Source: Tachypleus tridentatus (taxonomy: Eukaryota > Arthropoda > Merostomata > Xiphosura > Limulidae). From it: 64,000 nt of DNA. Numbering within the stretch: position 1 is the first letter of the stretch; every line of letters starts with the position of its first letter. This document shows, one piece after another, positions 1 to 11,471 of the stretch. Made by a program: the position numbers and the translations under genes. Below the pieces are notes generated by a model. That model worked only from the letters and a program-made list of their open reading frames with translations, was not told where the DNA came from and searched no databases. The stretch spans positions 29,590,034 through 29,654,033 of the forward strand of contig NC_134829.1 in the NCBI RefSeq assembly GCF_004210375.1, written 5' to 3'.

Positions 1-40
1 TTCGTAGTTTTGTATTTCTGTACTATCTATACTCAATAGG

Positions 41-478
41 TCGTACATTTTATTCACGTATTTCATGACTACATATGTAAGTAGTATCTGTTTGCATAAT
101 GTTCGCACATTTTACACACGTATTTCAAGGGTAATTATGTAAGTGGTATCTGCATGATGTCCGCACATTTTACACACGTATTTCAAGGGTAATTATGTAA
201 GTGGTATCTGCATGATGTCCGCACATTTTACACACGTATTTCAAGGGTAATTATGTAAGTGGTATCTGCATGATGTCCGCACATTTTACACACGTATTTC
301 AAGGTTAATTATGTCAGTGGTATCTGCATGATGTCCGCACATTTTACACACGTATTTCAAGGGTAATTATGTAAGTGGTATCTGCATGATGTCCGCACAT
401 TTTACACACGTATTTCAAGGGTAATTATGTAAGTGGTATCTGCATGATGTCCGCACATTTTACACACGTATTTCAAGG
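41..478. repeat. 58-bp minisatellite array
   Basis: About 7.5 copies of a 58-bp unit containing GATGTCCGCACATTTTACAC and TTATGTAAGTGG. Copies start at 153, 211 and so on at exactly 58-bp spacing. Copies from about 100 onward are nearly identical; the first one (41-100) is diverged. The array stops abruptly at 478. It lies in Iroquois intron 2. Confidence 0.95.
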
Positions 479-547
479 CTTGTTACATTTTCTGTTTGTT
501 TTTTTTTGCAGTTTGCATCTTTGTTTTAAATTATGCATTGAAGACCG

Positions 548-668
548 TTTGTTTGGAGTTAAGCGCAAAGCTACACGATGTGCTATCTGTGCTCTGCCTA
601 ACACGAATATCGAAACCAAGCTTTTAGCGTTAAATGTCCTAAGACATACGGCTAAGCCACTGGGGGAC
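548..668 (-). mobile_element. SINE-B copy
   Basis: Reverse-complement copy of a tRNA-derived SINE of about 125 bp. The family has A box TGGCTCAGCGG, B box GGTTTCGATACC and a body ending GCACAGATAGCCCATTG followed by GTGTAGCTTTGTGC. Here the 3' tail (TTAAGCGCAAAGCTACAC on the plus strand) comes first and the head ends at GCCACTGGGGG. Mutated, not a tRNA gene. Confidence 0.8.
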
Positions 669-1611
669 CACACGGCGGAAGCTAAGACTTAAGTACCATA
701 TTCTGTAAGTACTCCACAGACAACAAAACGTTTTAAAAGTGAATACTTGAACAGCATGGAAAATAATAAAAATCCTAAATCATGGAAATAGACATACCTT
801 AATAATTGAAATAAGTTGTAGTTAGAACAAAATATAAATATACTTGTTGTTTAAAACACTTAAATGAACATTTAACTAAACTGTCGGTAGGATTCGTTTT
901 TTATTCGTTAACCAATTGCTTGACTTTCTCGTCGAATATGTTCGAATAGTCTTTCCTAACCAATTCATATATATACAAACTGTCATTTAACTCACTGTCT
1001 TTAAAATATAATATTTTGCATTATACATTACAAGTTGCCTATTACAAGTTGCCTATTATTCAAAAAAAAAATGTATAAGTGAAGCAAAACTTTAAGAAAC
1101 AAATAGTAAGTAAGACGATGGGTTAACTGGATGTCTTTGTTAAGCCTAGAATTGTCGAAGGGAATCAGGACCCCACTGGGTTTTAAACCCACTAAAGACC
1201 AAATTGCTTTTAAACCGTGATGTTGTTTTGTTATATGATCTGTAATAATATAGAATTCGCACTCTTTCCAGTGACACAACTACATGTCTGCGGAGTTATG
1301 ATGCTAGAAATCGAGTTTTTATGCTCGTTGTGAGCACAGCACAAATAGCTCATTGTTTAGTTTTGTGCTTAACTTCAAACACACGTAGAAATCAAACAAC
1401 GAATTTAACCAAACTATTGTAGCTACTGCAAATTACCAACTAATTACTCTTGAGATCTCCTGTATTATGCGTAGAATACATATAATTTCACCCATTTTAT
1501 TTTAAGTAAATTCTTTACACTGTATTATAACAGGCCAAAATATAAATTTACTCATGTCATGAAATACGTGGAAGCCACCGGTCGTATGAAACTGGTATAA
1601 AAGCAAGTTTA
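669..1611. other. AT-rich intronic DNA, no gene seen
   Basis: Part of Iroquois intron 2. No exon-like block, long ORF or tandem repeat was seen. A short plus-strand SINE-B 3' tail lies at about 1325-1381 (GAGCACAGCACAAATAGC ... TTTTGTGCTTAACTTC). Confidence 0.6.
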
Positions 1612-1892
1612 TTTGTTTGTGTTTTTTTTTTTAATTTCGGGCAAATCTACACCAAGGCTATCTGCGCTAACCGTTCCTAATATAGCAGTGTAAGACTACA
1701 GAGAAGGCAGCTAGTCATCACCACCCACCGCCAACTTTTGGGCCACTCTTTCACCAACGAATAGCTGGATTGACAGTCACGTAACAATGCGCGACGGCTG
1801 AAAGGGCGAACTTGTTTGATATGACGGAGATACGAACCCACAACCCTCAGATTACGAGTCGAACGTCTTAACCACCTGGCCATACTAGACCC
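1612..1892 (-). mobile_element. Thr-SINE, near full length
   Basis: About 275 bp. The head is a tRNA-Thr(CGT)-like sequence: A box TGGCCAGGTGG, anticodon-loop equivalent CTCGTAA, B box GGTTCGAATCC. The body carries TTGGCGGTGGGTGGTGATGA, and the 3' tail reads TAGCTTTGCGCGAAATTC followed by an A-rich (CAAA)n. In this copy the order is reversed and the head ends at about 1892. Point mutations throughout. Confidence 0.9.
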
Positions 1893-2071
1893 TATTTGAG
1901 TAGCCAATAGAAGCAGTTACAACAATACTTTATCAGGAGTATATGGAGTGATGTTTCTATAGATAATTTAGTTCCTGAATATGTCATTGTGTCTTCTCTG
2001 TTTTTCATTATTTCAAGCAGATTAACTCTGTATCTATCTAACTATTTGGTTTGATAATATAGAGGGTCATT

Positions 2072-2124
2072 TCGTGACCCTCAGATTGCAAGTCAAGCAC
2101 CCTAATCACCTGGCCATACTGGGC
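2072..2124 (-). mobile_element. Thr-SINE head fragment
   Basis: Only the tRNA-like head remains (GACCCTCAGATTGC ... ACCTGGCCATACTGGGC on the plus strand). The body and tail are absent. Confidence 0.75.
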
Positions 2125-2825
2125 AAACAAGCGAATTATATATATGTTAATATATGCTTATTTATAACGTATTTTGAAACAGCCGCTATTGCGATAATAC
2201 ATTATTAGAAACACTGAATTACTGAATAATACATCTCCGAGTTTATAATATCACTGTTAGCTTATAATAGATCAAATAGACAACGCAGATGGTAATTCTG
2301 TTAAATGGAAAATAAAAACGTGTTTGATGAGAATCAAACTTCCTAATATATATTCTATTGTTATTCACAACTCTAGTTCATTAAAAACTTACTGTACTGA
2401 GGAGGTTTGAATAACACTATCATCACATAATGTAAATGGTGTAATATAAGAATATTAGTGAGTTCCGCTTTTACACTGTATGTCTAACTCCACGTATAAT
2501 TGGTAGCAAGTTGTTTCCAGTCATATGTGTCAACTTTTCCAACTGATTAAAAATAATGGGTGCAGCCTTTAAACACCCCTTCATCTATTGATAATTTTTT
2601 TTCGCACATCTTCAAGATGCTCAGTAACAGCTGCACCAATAAATTTTGGCCTGTGATTTGAGTGTGAGAACCTTCATATTAACAATCAACTTTTATGTTG
2701 TTCATCACTGAAGTTTAACTATTTCATCATTTTGAGAAGTTTTATGTTTTTGCCTGTTATAATACTCATCGTAAGAAACTTACACCGATACACCGTGTGT
2801 TTGTTTGGTGTTAAGCCCAAAGTTA
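2125..2825. other. AT-rich intronic DNA
   Basis: No gene seen. A SINE-B tail remnant (TTTGTTTGGTGTTAAGCCC) lies at about 2796-2830, directly before the next tandem array. Confidence 0.55.
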
Positions 2826-3142
2826 CACAAAAAACTGGGTCAAATCCCTTATTTTCTACACAAAAAACTAGGTGAATTCATTTATTTTCTACAGAAAACT
2901 GGATAAAAATCACGTATTTTTTACACAAAAAACTAGGTAAAATAACTTATATACACAAAAACTGGGTGTTTTCACTAATTTTCTACTCAAAAACTGGATG
3001 TATTCACCAATTTTCTGCATAAAAACTGCATAAAATCTGTTATTTTCTTACACAAAAAATTAGAGAAAATTACATATTTTCTACATAAAACCTGAGTAAA
3101 ATCACGTATTTTATACACACAAAAAAACTAGTTGAAATCACA
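2826..3142. repeat. Degenerate ~35-bp tandem array
   Basis: About nine diverged copies of a unit like ACACAAAAAACTGGGTAAA followed by ATCACTTATTTTCT. Length varies between copies, so it is old compared with the 58-bp array. Confidence 0.85.
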
Positions 3143-3654
3143 TAATGTCTAATTATATACCTGTAATTAGTGGGGTTAATCTCTGTATGTGTAACTCATG
3201 TTCTATCAAGGATCCTGAATGTAACCACCAAACTAAGTAACCCACAATTATTTCCTGTCATAAATATATTAACAAATCTATGTTTAAAACGTCTGTGGAG
3301 TATGAGTTACTTAGATAATTCAAGGATTAGAAATAAAGTAGTTGTTTGTCTAGTAGTTGCTGGAGTGGTCAACTTTTCAGGTTAACTTCGTAGGGCACTC
3401 GTTTAGGTTTGAAGCAATATTTATAATTAATCTCGGGATATTTCTCACACTTTCTTATGAAACCTTACACGCACAAAAATAAATAAAAATCTAATTTACC
3501 TATACATCCCACACATACTGGTAGTCGTTAACGGACGTCATAATATAAAACTTTGTATATAGACTGTTCATACTGAAGTAAAATTTTCATTATAAATATG
3601 TTACAGCTTTTAAATGTTACAAACAGAAGACTCTGATATGGAAAATACGTTAAG

Positions 3655-3900
3655 CACGGAACACGTGACAAAATCATTTCAGAAAAGCACTCTACCCTAA
3701 AAATATCACGAAAGTCTCAATACTTAAATGCGTAACAAAGGGTAAAATTATTTTAGTAAAGAACGTAAGGACGTAACAAGGGGCTATATGTTTAAGCTTA
3801 CAACACGGGTTGAAATGATTTACCAGAAGTACTCTTACCTTGAGGACGTCACGAGGGCTGTGACGAATATGGGTGGAATAAAGGTGTTTAAAAAAAATTT
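3655..3900. repeat. Diverged copies of the 74-bp satellite unit
   Basis: Contains ATCATTTCAGAAAAGCA, GGACGTCACGAGGGCTG and TACTTAAATGCGTAACAA, in the same order as the 74-bp unit at 6574-6960. This is an older relic of the same sequence 3 kb away. Confidence 0.65.
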
Positions 3901-4004
3901 AAATGTAAATAACTATGAAAGTAGGGTTATGGAGACAGAATGTTTTGAATTTCACCGTATTACATAAAATATATTCTCTTAATAGACTAATTTCCTAAAT
4001 CCAA

Positions 4005-4333
4005 GGCCTGGCTTGGCCAAGCGCGTAAGGCGTGCGACTCGTAATCCGAGGGTCGCGGGTTCGCGCCCGCGTCGCGTTAAAACATGCTCGCCCTCCCAGC
4101 CGTGGGGGTGTATAGGTTCGCGCCCGCGTCGCGTTAAAACATGCTCGCACTTCCAGCCGTGGGGGTGTATAATGTGACGGTCAATCCCACTATTCGTTGG
4201 TAAAAGAGTAGCCCGAGAGTTGGCGGTGGGTGGTGATGACTAGCTGCCTTCCCTCTAGTCTTACACTGCAAAATTAGGGACGGCTAGCACAGATAGCCCT
4301 CGAGTAGCTTTGTGCGAAATTCCAAAACAACAA
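4005..4333 (+). mobile_element. Thr-SINE with internal 57-bp duplication
   Basis: A plus-strand Thr-SINE whose segment 4058-4114, including the B-box region, is repeated at 4115-4171 with only a few mismatches. The B box has drifted to GGTTCGCGCCC in both units. The rest of the body and tail is normal. Confidence 0.9.
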
Positions 4334-4469
4334 CCTAAATCCAAGACAATAACCTTGATTTTGGCTCCAATTTCTGAAAGTCAGGGTCTCCTATAGTTAG
4401 TTGAGGGTTATATTAATGGATTACCTTGGATGAATCTCTCATATACGTACTCTTTAAATCTGTATAAAT

Positions 4470-5060
4470 AATACATTTGCGTTTGTCAATCCGGAACGTT
4501 TCTTGCAAATTTCTTGATCATACGCTACAAATTCCATATCGTTAGAAAGACCTTTGTCTGAAAAGTATGGATTGCCATATTTGTTTTCTCCATTCACAAT
4601 CACCTCACCTGTTTACTTGCTTAGTCAAACTTTTTAACCCAGCGTATATGATGCACGATGACAGATTCTCGTTGTAATAACGTGACGACTGTTTTCGACT
4701 GTCTTCGATTTCAACTTTTGTTTTGTTTTTGCAAAGTATTTCACGCAAACAACACTTAACCCGCATGTACTATCTTTAAAAAATCAATATTACACTAAAC
4801 ACAATTTATATGATTTTTCTCGACTTATTTGGTTCTAAAATACACATGCGCAGTTTGTTCAAAACCATATGTTTATAAATTTATGATTACACACTCAGAC
4901 GTTTCTGCATACCAGCTAGATTTACCTTCATTACAACTTCACACTTAATTTGCTTTGTAATAATTTATCTTTTATTCATTTCATAGACTGCCTTTTACCT
5001 GTTTTTCCTTTACCAAGTGTGTTATTCTTCGTTTTTTGTGAGTTTCTTTGTTTCAGCGCA
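4470..5060. repeat. Old dispersed repeat, copy 1 (~0.6 kb)
   Basis: Collinear similarity to 35371-35935. Shared blocks in the same order include CTAAAATACACATGC, TTCAAAACCA, TCAGACGTTTCTG, TTTACCTTCATTACAACTT and GTGAGTTTCTTTGTTTCA. No coding potential or termini were recognised. Confidence 0.75.
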
Positions 5061-6060
5061 TAAAATCATGTCATACATTAAATGCTCATAACTGTTTCAT
5101 ACTTTGTATACTATTATAATTACCATTACTCTACTTTATTGTTTACTTTATGTGTAGTTTTACCAAATAAAGTTACATCTACGTTAGTTTGTTTGTCTGA
5201 CCGTGTTTTTTTTTTGTTGTTGTTTTTTCTCAAATAGGCTAGGATTTATCTATGTAACACATTATGCCTCCAAGGAAGCACGGTGTAGATGGCGTGCGTG
5301 AAAATTATAGAACAAGAAAATTGAAGAACACGAACATTGTCACAAATGTTTTGCTCATCGCGGCTAATATGCTAATATAATTCTGTAATTAAACTAACAG
5401 TAAGGAGTATCTCTAAAGTATTAGTTCTTTTTAAAAGTTTGTCAAAACTAAAAACAAATTTTACAAGAGTTAGGATGTTGTGTTTGTCATTAAGTTTATA
5501 TCGTATTAGTGTGATCTGCTGTAAATACATACATGATTAGGAGATGGCAGGGACTTGCACAACCAATACAGTTAACACTCAGGCTTTTTCTTAGATTATT
5601 CAGGTTGTTGTCCGTATTCTGAATAGGAATAATTATAACGAGTTCTTTACAATCGCTTCGTCACATACCTGTGTGTGAAATACGAACATGAGTTCATTGT
5701 TTCAAATGACAACATGGAATTATGTGTTCAAAAACAAAGGAAAATCATGTTTTTTGAGACATCTTTGTTTTCACTGGAGTGTTTTCAGTATTTTTGCAGA
5801 GAAAATACATTATATTTAAGAATTCCCAAAAATCACTTAGTATCGCCATCTGTTTTCTGGGTGAGCGGTGAGTTTATGGAATGACTACAGTATAATCTAG
5901 GGTTCGATTTCCAGTGTTGGATATAACATATGCAGCCTTTTGTGTTGCTTTGCACTGAAATAAATAGACAAACTGTTCTCTGAACCTACAGAAGGGCGCC
6001 GAGGGAAAATAGAAATAAACATCTTTGCGCAATTTGTACCCTGGCCTAAAAGCGTGTTTT
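5061..6060. other. AT-rich intronic DNA, no gene seen
   Basis: Part of Iroquois intron 2. A 69-codon ORF at 5675-5884 has no recognisable domain or splice context. The sequence TGTAGATGGCGTGC at 5286 resembles the core, but not the flank, of a CTCF site. Confidence 0.5.
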
Positions 6061-6065
6061 GGTCT

Positions 6066-6225
6066 TCTTTGATAGATTGTTTAGGCAGAGTATTCATGAA
6101 GACACTTTGTAGAATGAACAGCAACTGTCTGTTGTGGAGACACAAGTGTAGAGGACGACGTTTCGAAAGTCTTCCGCCTTTCGTCTTCAAGCCAGTGTGT
6201 GTGTAGGTGCTGACGGTGTGGGTCA
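6066..6225. repeat. Fold-back repeat family F2, copy 1
   Basis: Shares TTTGATAGATTGTTTAGGCA and GAGTATTCATGA with the copy at 13277-13436, followed by a block ending GAGACACAAGTGTAG and GACGTTTCGAAAGT. In this copy the second hairpin arm is not preserved. Confidence 0.7.
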
Positions 6226-6573
6226 TTTCAACCTTGTAGGTGTTTTATTGTGCTTACATTATGAACAGCTTGTGACAACTAATCGACAGAATTGAGAGAT
6301 TTGCATTCCTAACAATAGAAACATAAACTGGATAGGACAGTAAACATCTTATATGAGTACTAGACAACCGGAAGTAAATACCTGCTGACTTAGGACCAGT
6401 TTGATTTATATTAAACAAAAAAAATCGCTGTAGCATGTTTAAAAGAAAATTAATTATGGCAGAATCTAAAGCAACATGCAATACGTATATACGATGGGAT
6501 TAAATTGTAGTACTAATGTTTTATAGCTGCATAGCGTATAGAGAGAATACATGTATGGAAATACAAAGCATCT

Positions 6574-6960
6574 AAATCCTTAAGTACACAACAAGTGGTA
6601 ATATGATTTCAGAGAAGCAGATTATCCTAAGGACATCACAAGTAGCAAAATCCTTAAGTACAAAACAAGTGATAATATGATTTCAGAGAAGCATGTTATC
6701 CTAAGGACGTCACAAGTAGCAAAATCCTTAAGTACAAAACAAGTGGTAGTATGATTTCAGAGAAGCATGTTATCCTAAAAATGTCACTATTGGTGAAATC
6801 TTTAACTACAAAACATGGAGTAATATGCTTTCAGAGGAACATATCATCCTAAGTCAGTAAGAAATAAATCCTTGGGCACAGAACAAGCGGTAAAATTATA
6901 GAACGTCGCGAGAGCTACGAAAATATGCGAATGAAGGCGTTTCAAAGAAGTATTGAAGTG
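6574..6960. repeat. 74-bp tandem array
   Basis: About five units of 74 bp (starts at 6574 and 6648, then onward) carrying AAATCCTTAAGTACAAAACA, GATTTCAGAGAAGCATG and GGACGTCACAAGTAGC. The first three copies are close to identical. Copies after 6780 decay. Confidence 0.9.
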
Positions 6961-7149
6961 TTATAGATAATATATCAAAATAGAATTCCCTCAAAAATAT
7001 CGTAAACCAAACGACTAAAACACGATCGTTGTTCCTTCTACTTGTTGACAATAACGTAATCATGTTCTGTCGTTATCATCTGCTTACAGGAATATACACA
7101 CGATGAGGAGGTTTTAGCTTTATATGAAGTCATTACCATAAGGGTGGAT

Positions 7150-7420
7150 CGTGGGCTCGTAGTTAGGGTGTTGGACAGTGGACCTCCTGTGCACCGTTAC
7201 GGCAACGAGTCATAATAATAATTGCACCCGCGGTTTGGGTCCGTGGGTCATAAGAGTGAAGGTCAAATCCCACTATTCGGTCAGACAAGAGCAGGCCAGA
7301 AATGGCGGTGAGTCTTGTTGGCTACGTGCCTTGTGTAGAGCTGGGCGTGTTCTTTTCTGAAAGAGTGCGACTGGGTTTCACACATCGTCGTTAGTTCTAA
7401 CAAACCCAAATCACGGTTTC
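7150..7420 (+). mobile_element. Diverged SINE-like sequence
   Basis: Contains GGTCAAATCCCACTATTCGG and AAATGGCGGTGAGTC, which match the Thr-SINE body, behind a different head (GGGCTCGTAGTTAGGGTG). Probably an old or chimeric tRNA-derived SINE. Confidence 0.5.
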
Positions 7421-7549
7421 AATATCGCATAAGATCAGAAATAACCGTTCATTTTGATTTCAGGTTCAAGACGAGCGTTTAGTTCAATGTATTCCATTGA
7501 TGGATCATAACGCAGACTGGCTACTCAAGAATACAAACTACAACGGATG

Positions 7550-7650
7550 ATCTGTTGATGACGAGAAACCCACTTGAAATAAAAATGTGTCTCAGAACGG
7601 CTGGTATAAGTGTTAATGCCCATACCAGCCGTTCTGAGACACATTTTTAC
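7550..7650 (-). repeat. Fold-back repeat family F1, perfect hairpin copy
   Basis: Two 27-bp arms (7581-7607 and 7622-7648) are exact reverse complements around a 14-nt loop. The arm contains TGTCTCAGAACGGCTGGTAT. The outer flank GACGAGAAACCCACTTGAAA matches, in reverse, the flank of the copies at 24735 and 56885. Confidence 0.85.
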
Positions 7651-8161
7651 AACGAATGATCTCTAAAGACAATTCAGTAGGAAACGGAAAGAAATTGAAA
7701 ACGTCATCACAGACAAACATTGCATATAATTTTTGCGATACAAACATTACAAATTAAGGTTTACGAGAAGCAGTTATGTGTAAAGTGCAGGAGTAAAGAC
7801 TATCGTCTTTGATATTCGTAATGTAGCAGCTACTAGTCACCAGAGTGCGCTTTTCTCTGGTGGTTTTATTTACTTGTACTTAGTTTTTCTTGAACTCCAG
7901 TCGTGAAAACTCTTTGGAGCGATTTTAAGGTAGGACAAGATGGCATTGTGCCGCATTTTGAAACTAGAGAACGGGATTACTGGTTAGATGACTACTAATT
8001 TGAAGCGTTAATGAAATTACGAAGAAACCATGCGCAATCGAGCTCTTTTTAAAACACTGTTTCGTTAATGTTAGTTAGCTTACATGAAATTTCCTGCGTG
8101 TCAAAAGTAATTTACTTCCTATAATTTTACGCCACTATTGAACACAAAGTCTTCAACTTAC

Positions 8162-8443
8162 CGTTGGGGAATAGAACGCTGACTGTTCCGGGGTGAGTGG
8201 AAGGAATGGCTGGTCGCCTGTGTAGGCAGCCGCTGCTGCTGCTGCCGCTGTTCCGTACATGTTCAGGGGTAAGCCCGACGCTGCTAGCCGTTGGTAGTTG
8301 AGCAGTTGGGCGTCATATTGGCAGGAACACACGGTCTGTCCCGTGAGGGGATCGGTGAGAACAGGGCGACCGGACTCACAGCAGTTCTGTCCGGTGGCGG
8401 CTGAGTGAAGTGTCTGGGTCGCCGGTTGTCCTGGCATTAGTAT
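8162..8443 (-). CDS. Iroquois-class homeobox protein, coding exon 2 (mirr-like)
   Basis: Internal exon of an Iroquois (IRX/TALE class) homeodomain transcription factor. It is read as 94 whole codons, residues 17-110 of the predicted protein. It follows a good acceptor (TTTTTATTTACAG, AG at 8445-8444) and ends at a consensus donor (ACG then GTAAGT, GT at 8161-8160). Both boundaries are phase 0. Visible motifs are CCESGRP (about 37-43), TDPLTGQTVCSCQYD (46-60), LLNYQRLAASG (63-73), an eight-alanine tract (82-89) and SAFYSP (104-109). These are the conserved pre-homeodomain motifs of arthropod Iroquois proteins. LLNYQRLA with the following DQPF favours mirror over araucan/caupolican, but SAFYSP is ara-like, so the ortholog call is tentative. 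The ATG at 8437 is internal, not the start. The TALE homeodomain and the IRO box must lie in later exons beyond the left edge. Known family role: nuclear patterning factor, usually repressive. Confidence 0.93.
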
Positions 8444-9310
8444 CTGTAAATAAAAATTGGGTGAAACTTCTCAACATATCTAAATGATGCGTTTATTCAA
8501 TAGTGTCTATATCCTGATAACATTTGACAGTATAGCCACGAACACAGAGTGTATTGGGTATAAAATACATCCAGCAAGTGTGTGTTCTCATTATTCTTGT
8601 TTCTCCTTAGAAAATACACATAAAATAAACACACTTTCCAAAGTGTATTCCTACGTTAAAAAATAAACTTAAACCGCAAGCATCGAGTGTTCTTTCAACA
8701 AAAAACATACGTAAAATTGATTCAACAAAGGTATCTCACCATTGAAAAAAGACTTAAAACACACTCACCAAACTGAATTCTGATATTAGTCTTAAATAAT
8801 AACGCATGCTTAAATACCGTAATAAAAATATCGAATTGCTAAACTTAAAGTTATAGTTAAAAAATATGAAAATTGGAGTAACTGAATATCGAAGGTCCCG
8901 TTGTTCATTTTCTTTCCGTTGCGTTGTTCTGCCGTTGTTCAATTCATATTGCATTGTCTACAATTATTCATTTTTTATTGTGCTGTTACGCCTGTGTGAA
9001 TTTCTTGTTATGTTGTTTTGCAGTTGTTCAATTATTGGTTTGTGTCACAGTTATTTATTTCTCGTTGTTTAGTTTTGCTATTGTTAAGACCTTGTTGTGT
9101 CTTTATGATGATATTCACTTCTGATTTCTTGTTTACCAGATGTCCTGTTTTACTGTCCTTTTTTTTGTTATGTATTTAAAACTGTTTATGCTCTTATGTT
9201 ATGGACTTGTTGTCTCAGATCGTAAATATTTTTACATGTTTTAAAGTAGCTTAGTTTTATGTACATGAAACTAATTTTCTTTTACTATTGGTTTTCTCTC
9301 AATCCTCGTA

Positions 9311-9522
9311 ACCCCAAACATGCTCGTCCTTTCAGCCGTGAGGGCGTTATAATGTTACGGTCAATCCCACTATTCGTTGGTAAAAGAGTAGCCCAAGAGT
9401 TGGCGGTGGGCGGTGATGACTAGCTGTCTTCCCTCTAGTCTTACACTGCTAAATTAGGGATGGCTAGCGCAGATAGCCCTCGTGTAGCTTTGCGCGAAAT
9501 TCGAAAACAAACTAAACCAAAC
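9311..9522 (+). mobile_element. Thr-SINE, 5'-truncated
   Basis: Begins in the linker just after the tRNA-like head (AAACATGCTCGTCCTTTCAG) and runs to the tail TTTGCGCGAAATTC plus A-rich end. The head with both Pol III boxes is missing. Confidence 0.88.
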
Positions 9523-9884
9523 TTGTTATATCACTTCACATAATAGTGTATTTTTAACTTTTCTATGCCGTTCTCAAATGGAACTTTCTAAAAAGTAAAT
9601 TAATCATAAATAGAAAAAGTTAAAAACCGAGAGTCCAAAAACACATAAACTCGTTCATCATATAGTTATTGTTTGTACGAAAATAGCGACAAAAATAGAT
9701 AACCCGCTCAAATTCCAGTAGGTAAAACTAGCAAATTTGAAAATCACAATATCTATTCGAAATCAAATCTAAACTATTTAGATATACAGCGATGGTACCA
9801 CTAGGAGAACGTTTTTATTTTTTTTAATAAATTAACACAGTCGACACGCAAAACAAACCAAGACTTGTATTTCACACAGAAAAG

Positions 9885-10128
9885 AGTAATATGTTCTTCC
9901 TATTTGTTAGTCGGTTTTAATGAACATATGATCCTACACGGAAAAGAACCAAATATCTTTTCCCTGTCTATTATTCAGTTTTGGAAGAAATATGATCCTA
10001 TACAGAAAAGAAGCCAATAGATTATTCTTGTTCATTATTCAATTTTAATATAAATATGATTCTACATGGAAAAGGACCCAATATCTTCTGCCTGTTGATT
10101 AGTCAGTATTAATGCAGATATGATTTTA
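9885..10128. repeat. 64-bp degenerate tandem array
   Basis: Four copies at 64-bp steps (9930, 9994, 10058, 10122), keyed on ATATGATCCTACACGGAAAA and TATTAGTCAGTTTTAAT. Confidence 0.85.
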
Positions 10129-11330
10129 ATATTATATGTGCAACGCCAAGTTCATTCAGAACTCTGTACATGCAACGTGAACTTGTATACAGCGAACTTT
10201 GAGAGAACATCCACAATGCTTTGTAGTGTAGCCCACTACCAATAATATACGTTGAAATTCATGTTATCACATTATTAATTTATTAACAGACTGTCTTTGT
10301 TTTTAGACGTGTTAGCAGCTATAATGTTTTTCGAATGAAACATAAGAAGCAGTGTTTACTGGGAAGACAGAAGCAGCGCTGGTTTTAGCAATTCATTTAC
10401 GTGACAATGTTCATTGCCAAGCCCATACCCGCAGCATTAAATCGTGAAGTTAACACAGCGCGTGTTGACAATGTCAGAGAATTATCTGACACGAATCTTT
10501 AAAGTGAACGCAAACAGTTAAAGACAGATATCAGCCTTCCTGTGAAAATTAAGGTAAGGAAAACGTAGGTGTTTGTCGTGTTCTAGTTCTCTGCGGGAAG
10601 TCCAGTGCTGGACAAAAGGTAAATGTTAGGACAAAATTACTGATGGTCCATCTAGCATGGAACAAACGGGCACACCAAGAGACAGACAAACTGACCACCA
10701 GGTACAAGGTCTATACAATGACCATAAGATCTCGTGCACCACTCACGTGCTGATCTACCAATTACTTAGAATATGTTCAAGAAGGAAAAAGAACAGCAGG
10801 TGGTAACAAAAGGTCAACTCTCCACTGGTCACCAGAAAAATTTTGATGTTATGTCCTGCAGGTTGGTCACTGTAGCTACTCTCTACTCAGTCTACTGGAA
10901 ATGGATTACGTATAAAAAGATCTTCGTTCTCAGTTGCCTTGGGTTCGATTTTGAAGTTCACAGAGCAGATAGGAAATAACTTTAGTGACAAAAATCATTT
11001 TAGCTCCAAATCTTTAATACACTGAAATGTCTTGAAAACGGCATACTATTTACTTTATGTTTTGTAATTGTTTCCAAAACTATAATTCAACTGCCATTCG
11101 CTGATCACTTGATTTCTTTGGCTATGGTAACTCACGATATTCGTCTGTAGTTATTTTGATTATTAACACTCGAAAATAGAGTTAACACCAACACGAAGGA
11201 TATTATAGCAGTAATTAATGTTAAAGGTAAAAGGCCTACTTAGAATAAAGTTTCCTAGATCGAGAGAAATCAAAGTTCATCGTTTGTCCACGACCTTAAC
11301 ACAACTAGCAGAAATTACCAACACTCAGCT

Positions 11331-11471
11331 GTGGGGCTCAATGGCCCTCTCATGATGGACAGAGGCCCCAATGTACCGTGGGGCTCAATGGACCTCTCAT
11401 GATGGACAGAGGCCCCAATGTACCGTGGGGCTCAATGACCCTCTCATGATGGACAGAGGCCCCAATGTACC
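11331..11471. repeat. 47-bp tandem triplet
   Basis: Three head-to-tail units starting at 11331, 11378 and 11425, differing at two or three bases. The unit begins GTGGGGCTCAATGG and ends AGAGGCCCCAATGTACC. GGGGC and GCCCC near its ends could pair. GC-rich compared with the surroundings. Confidence 0.95.

Noticed and set aside
444..692. 82-codon ORF across the array edge
   Set aside because: Spans the 58-bp array end and a SINE-B copy.
5286..5299. CTCF site at TGTAGATGGCGTGC
   Set aside because: The core AGATGGC fits but the upstream CCA half does not.
1..8160. Homeobox exon of the Iroquois gene in intron 2 region
   Set aside because: Looked for reverse-complement signatures of WFANARRR and KNPYPTKGEK and found none; the exon must be left of the window.
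8153..8437. A stand-alone 94-residue ORF starting at the ATG at 8437
   Set aside because: The ATG is internal: splice acceptor and donor flank 8162-8443, and ILM before PGQ continues from exon 1. The last two residues of the ORF are intronic.
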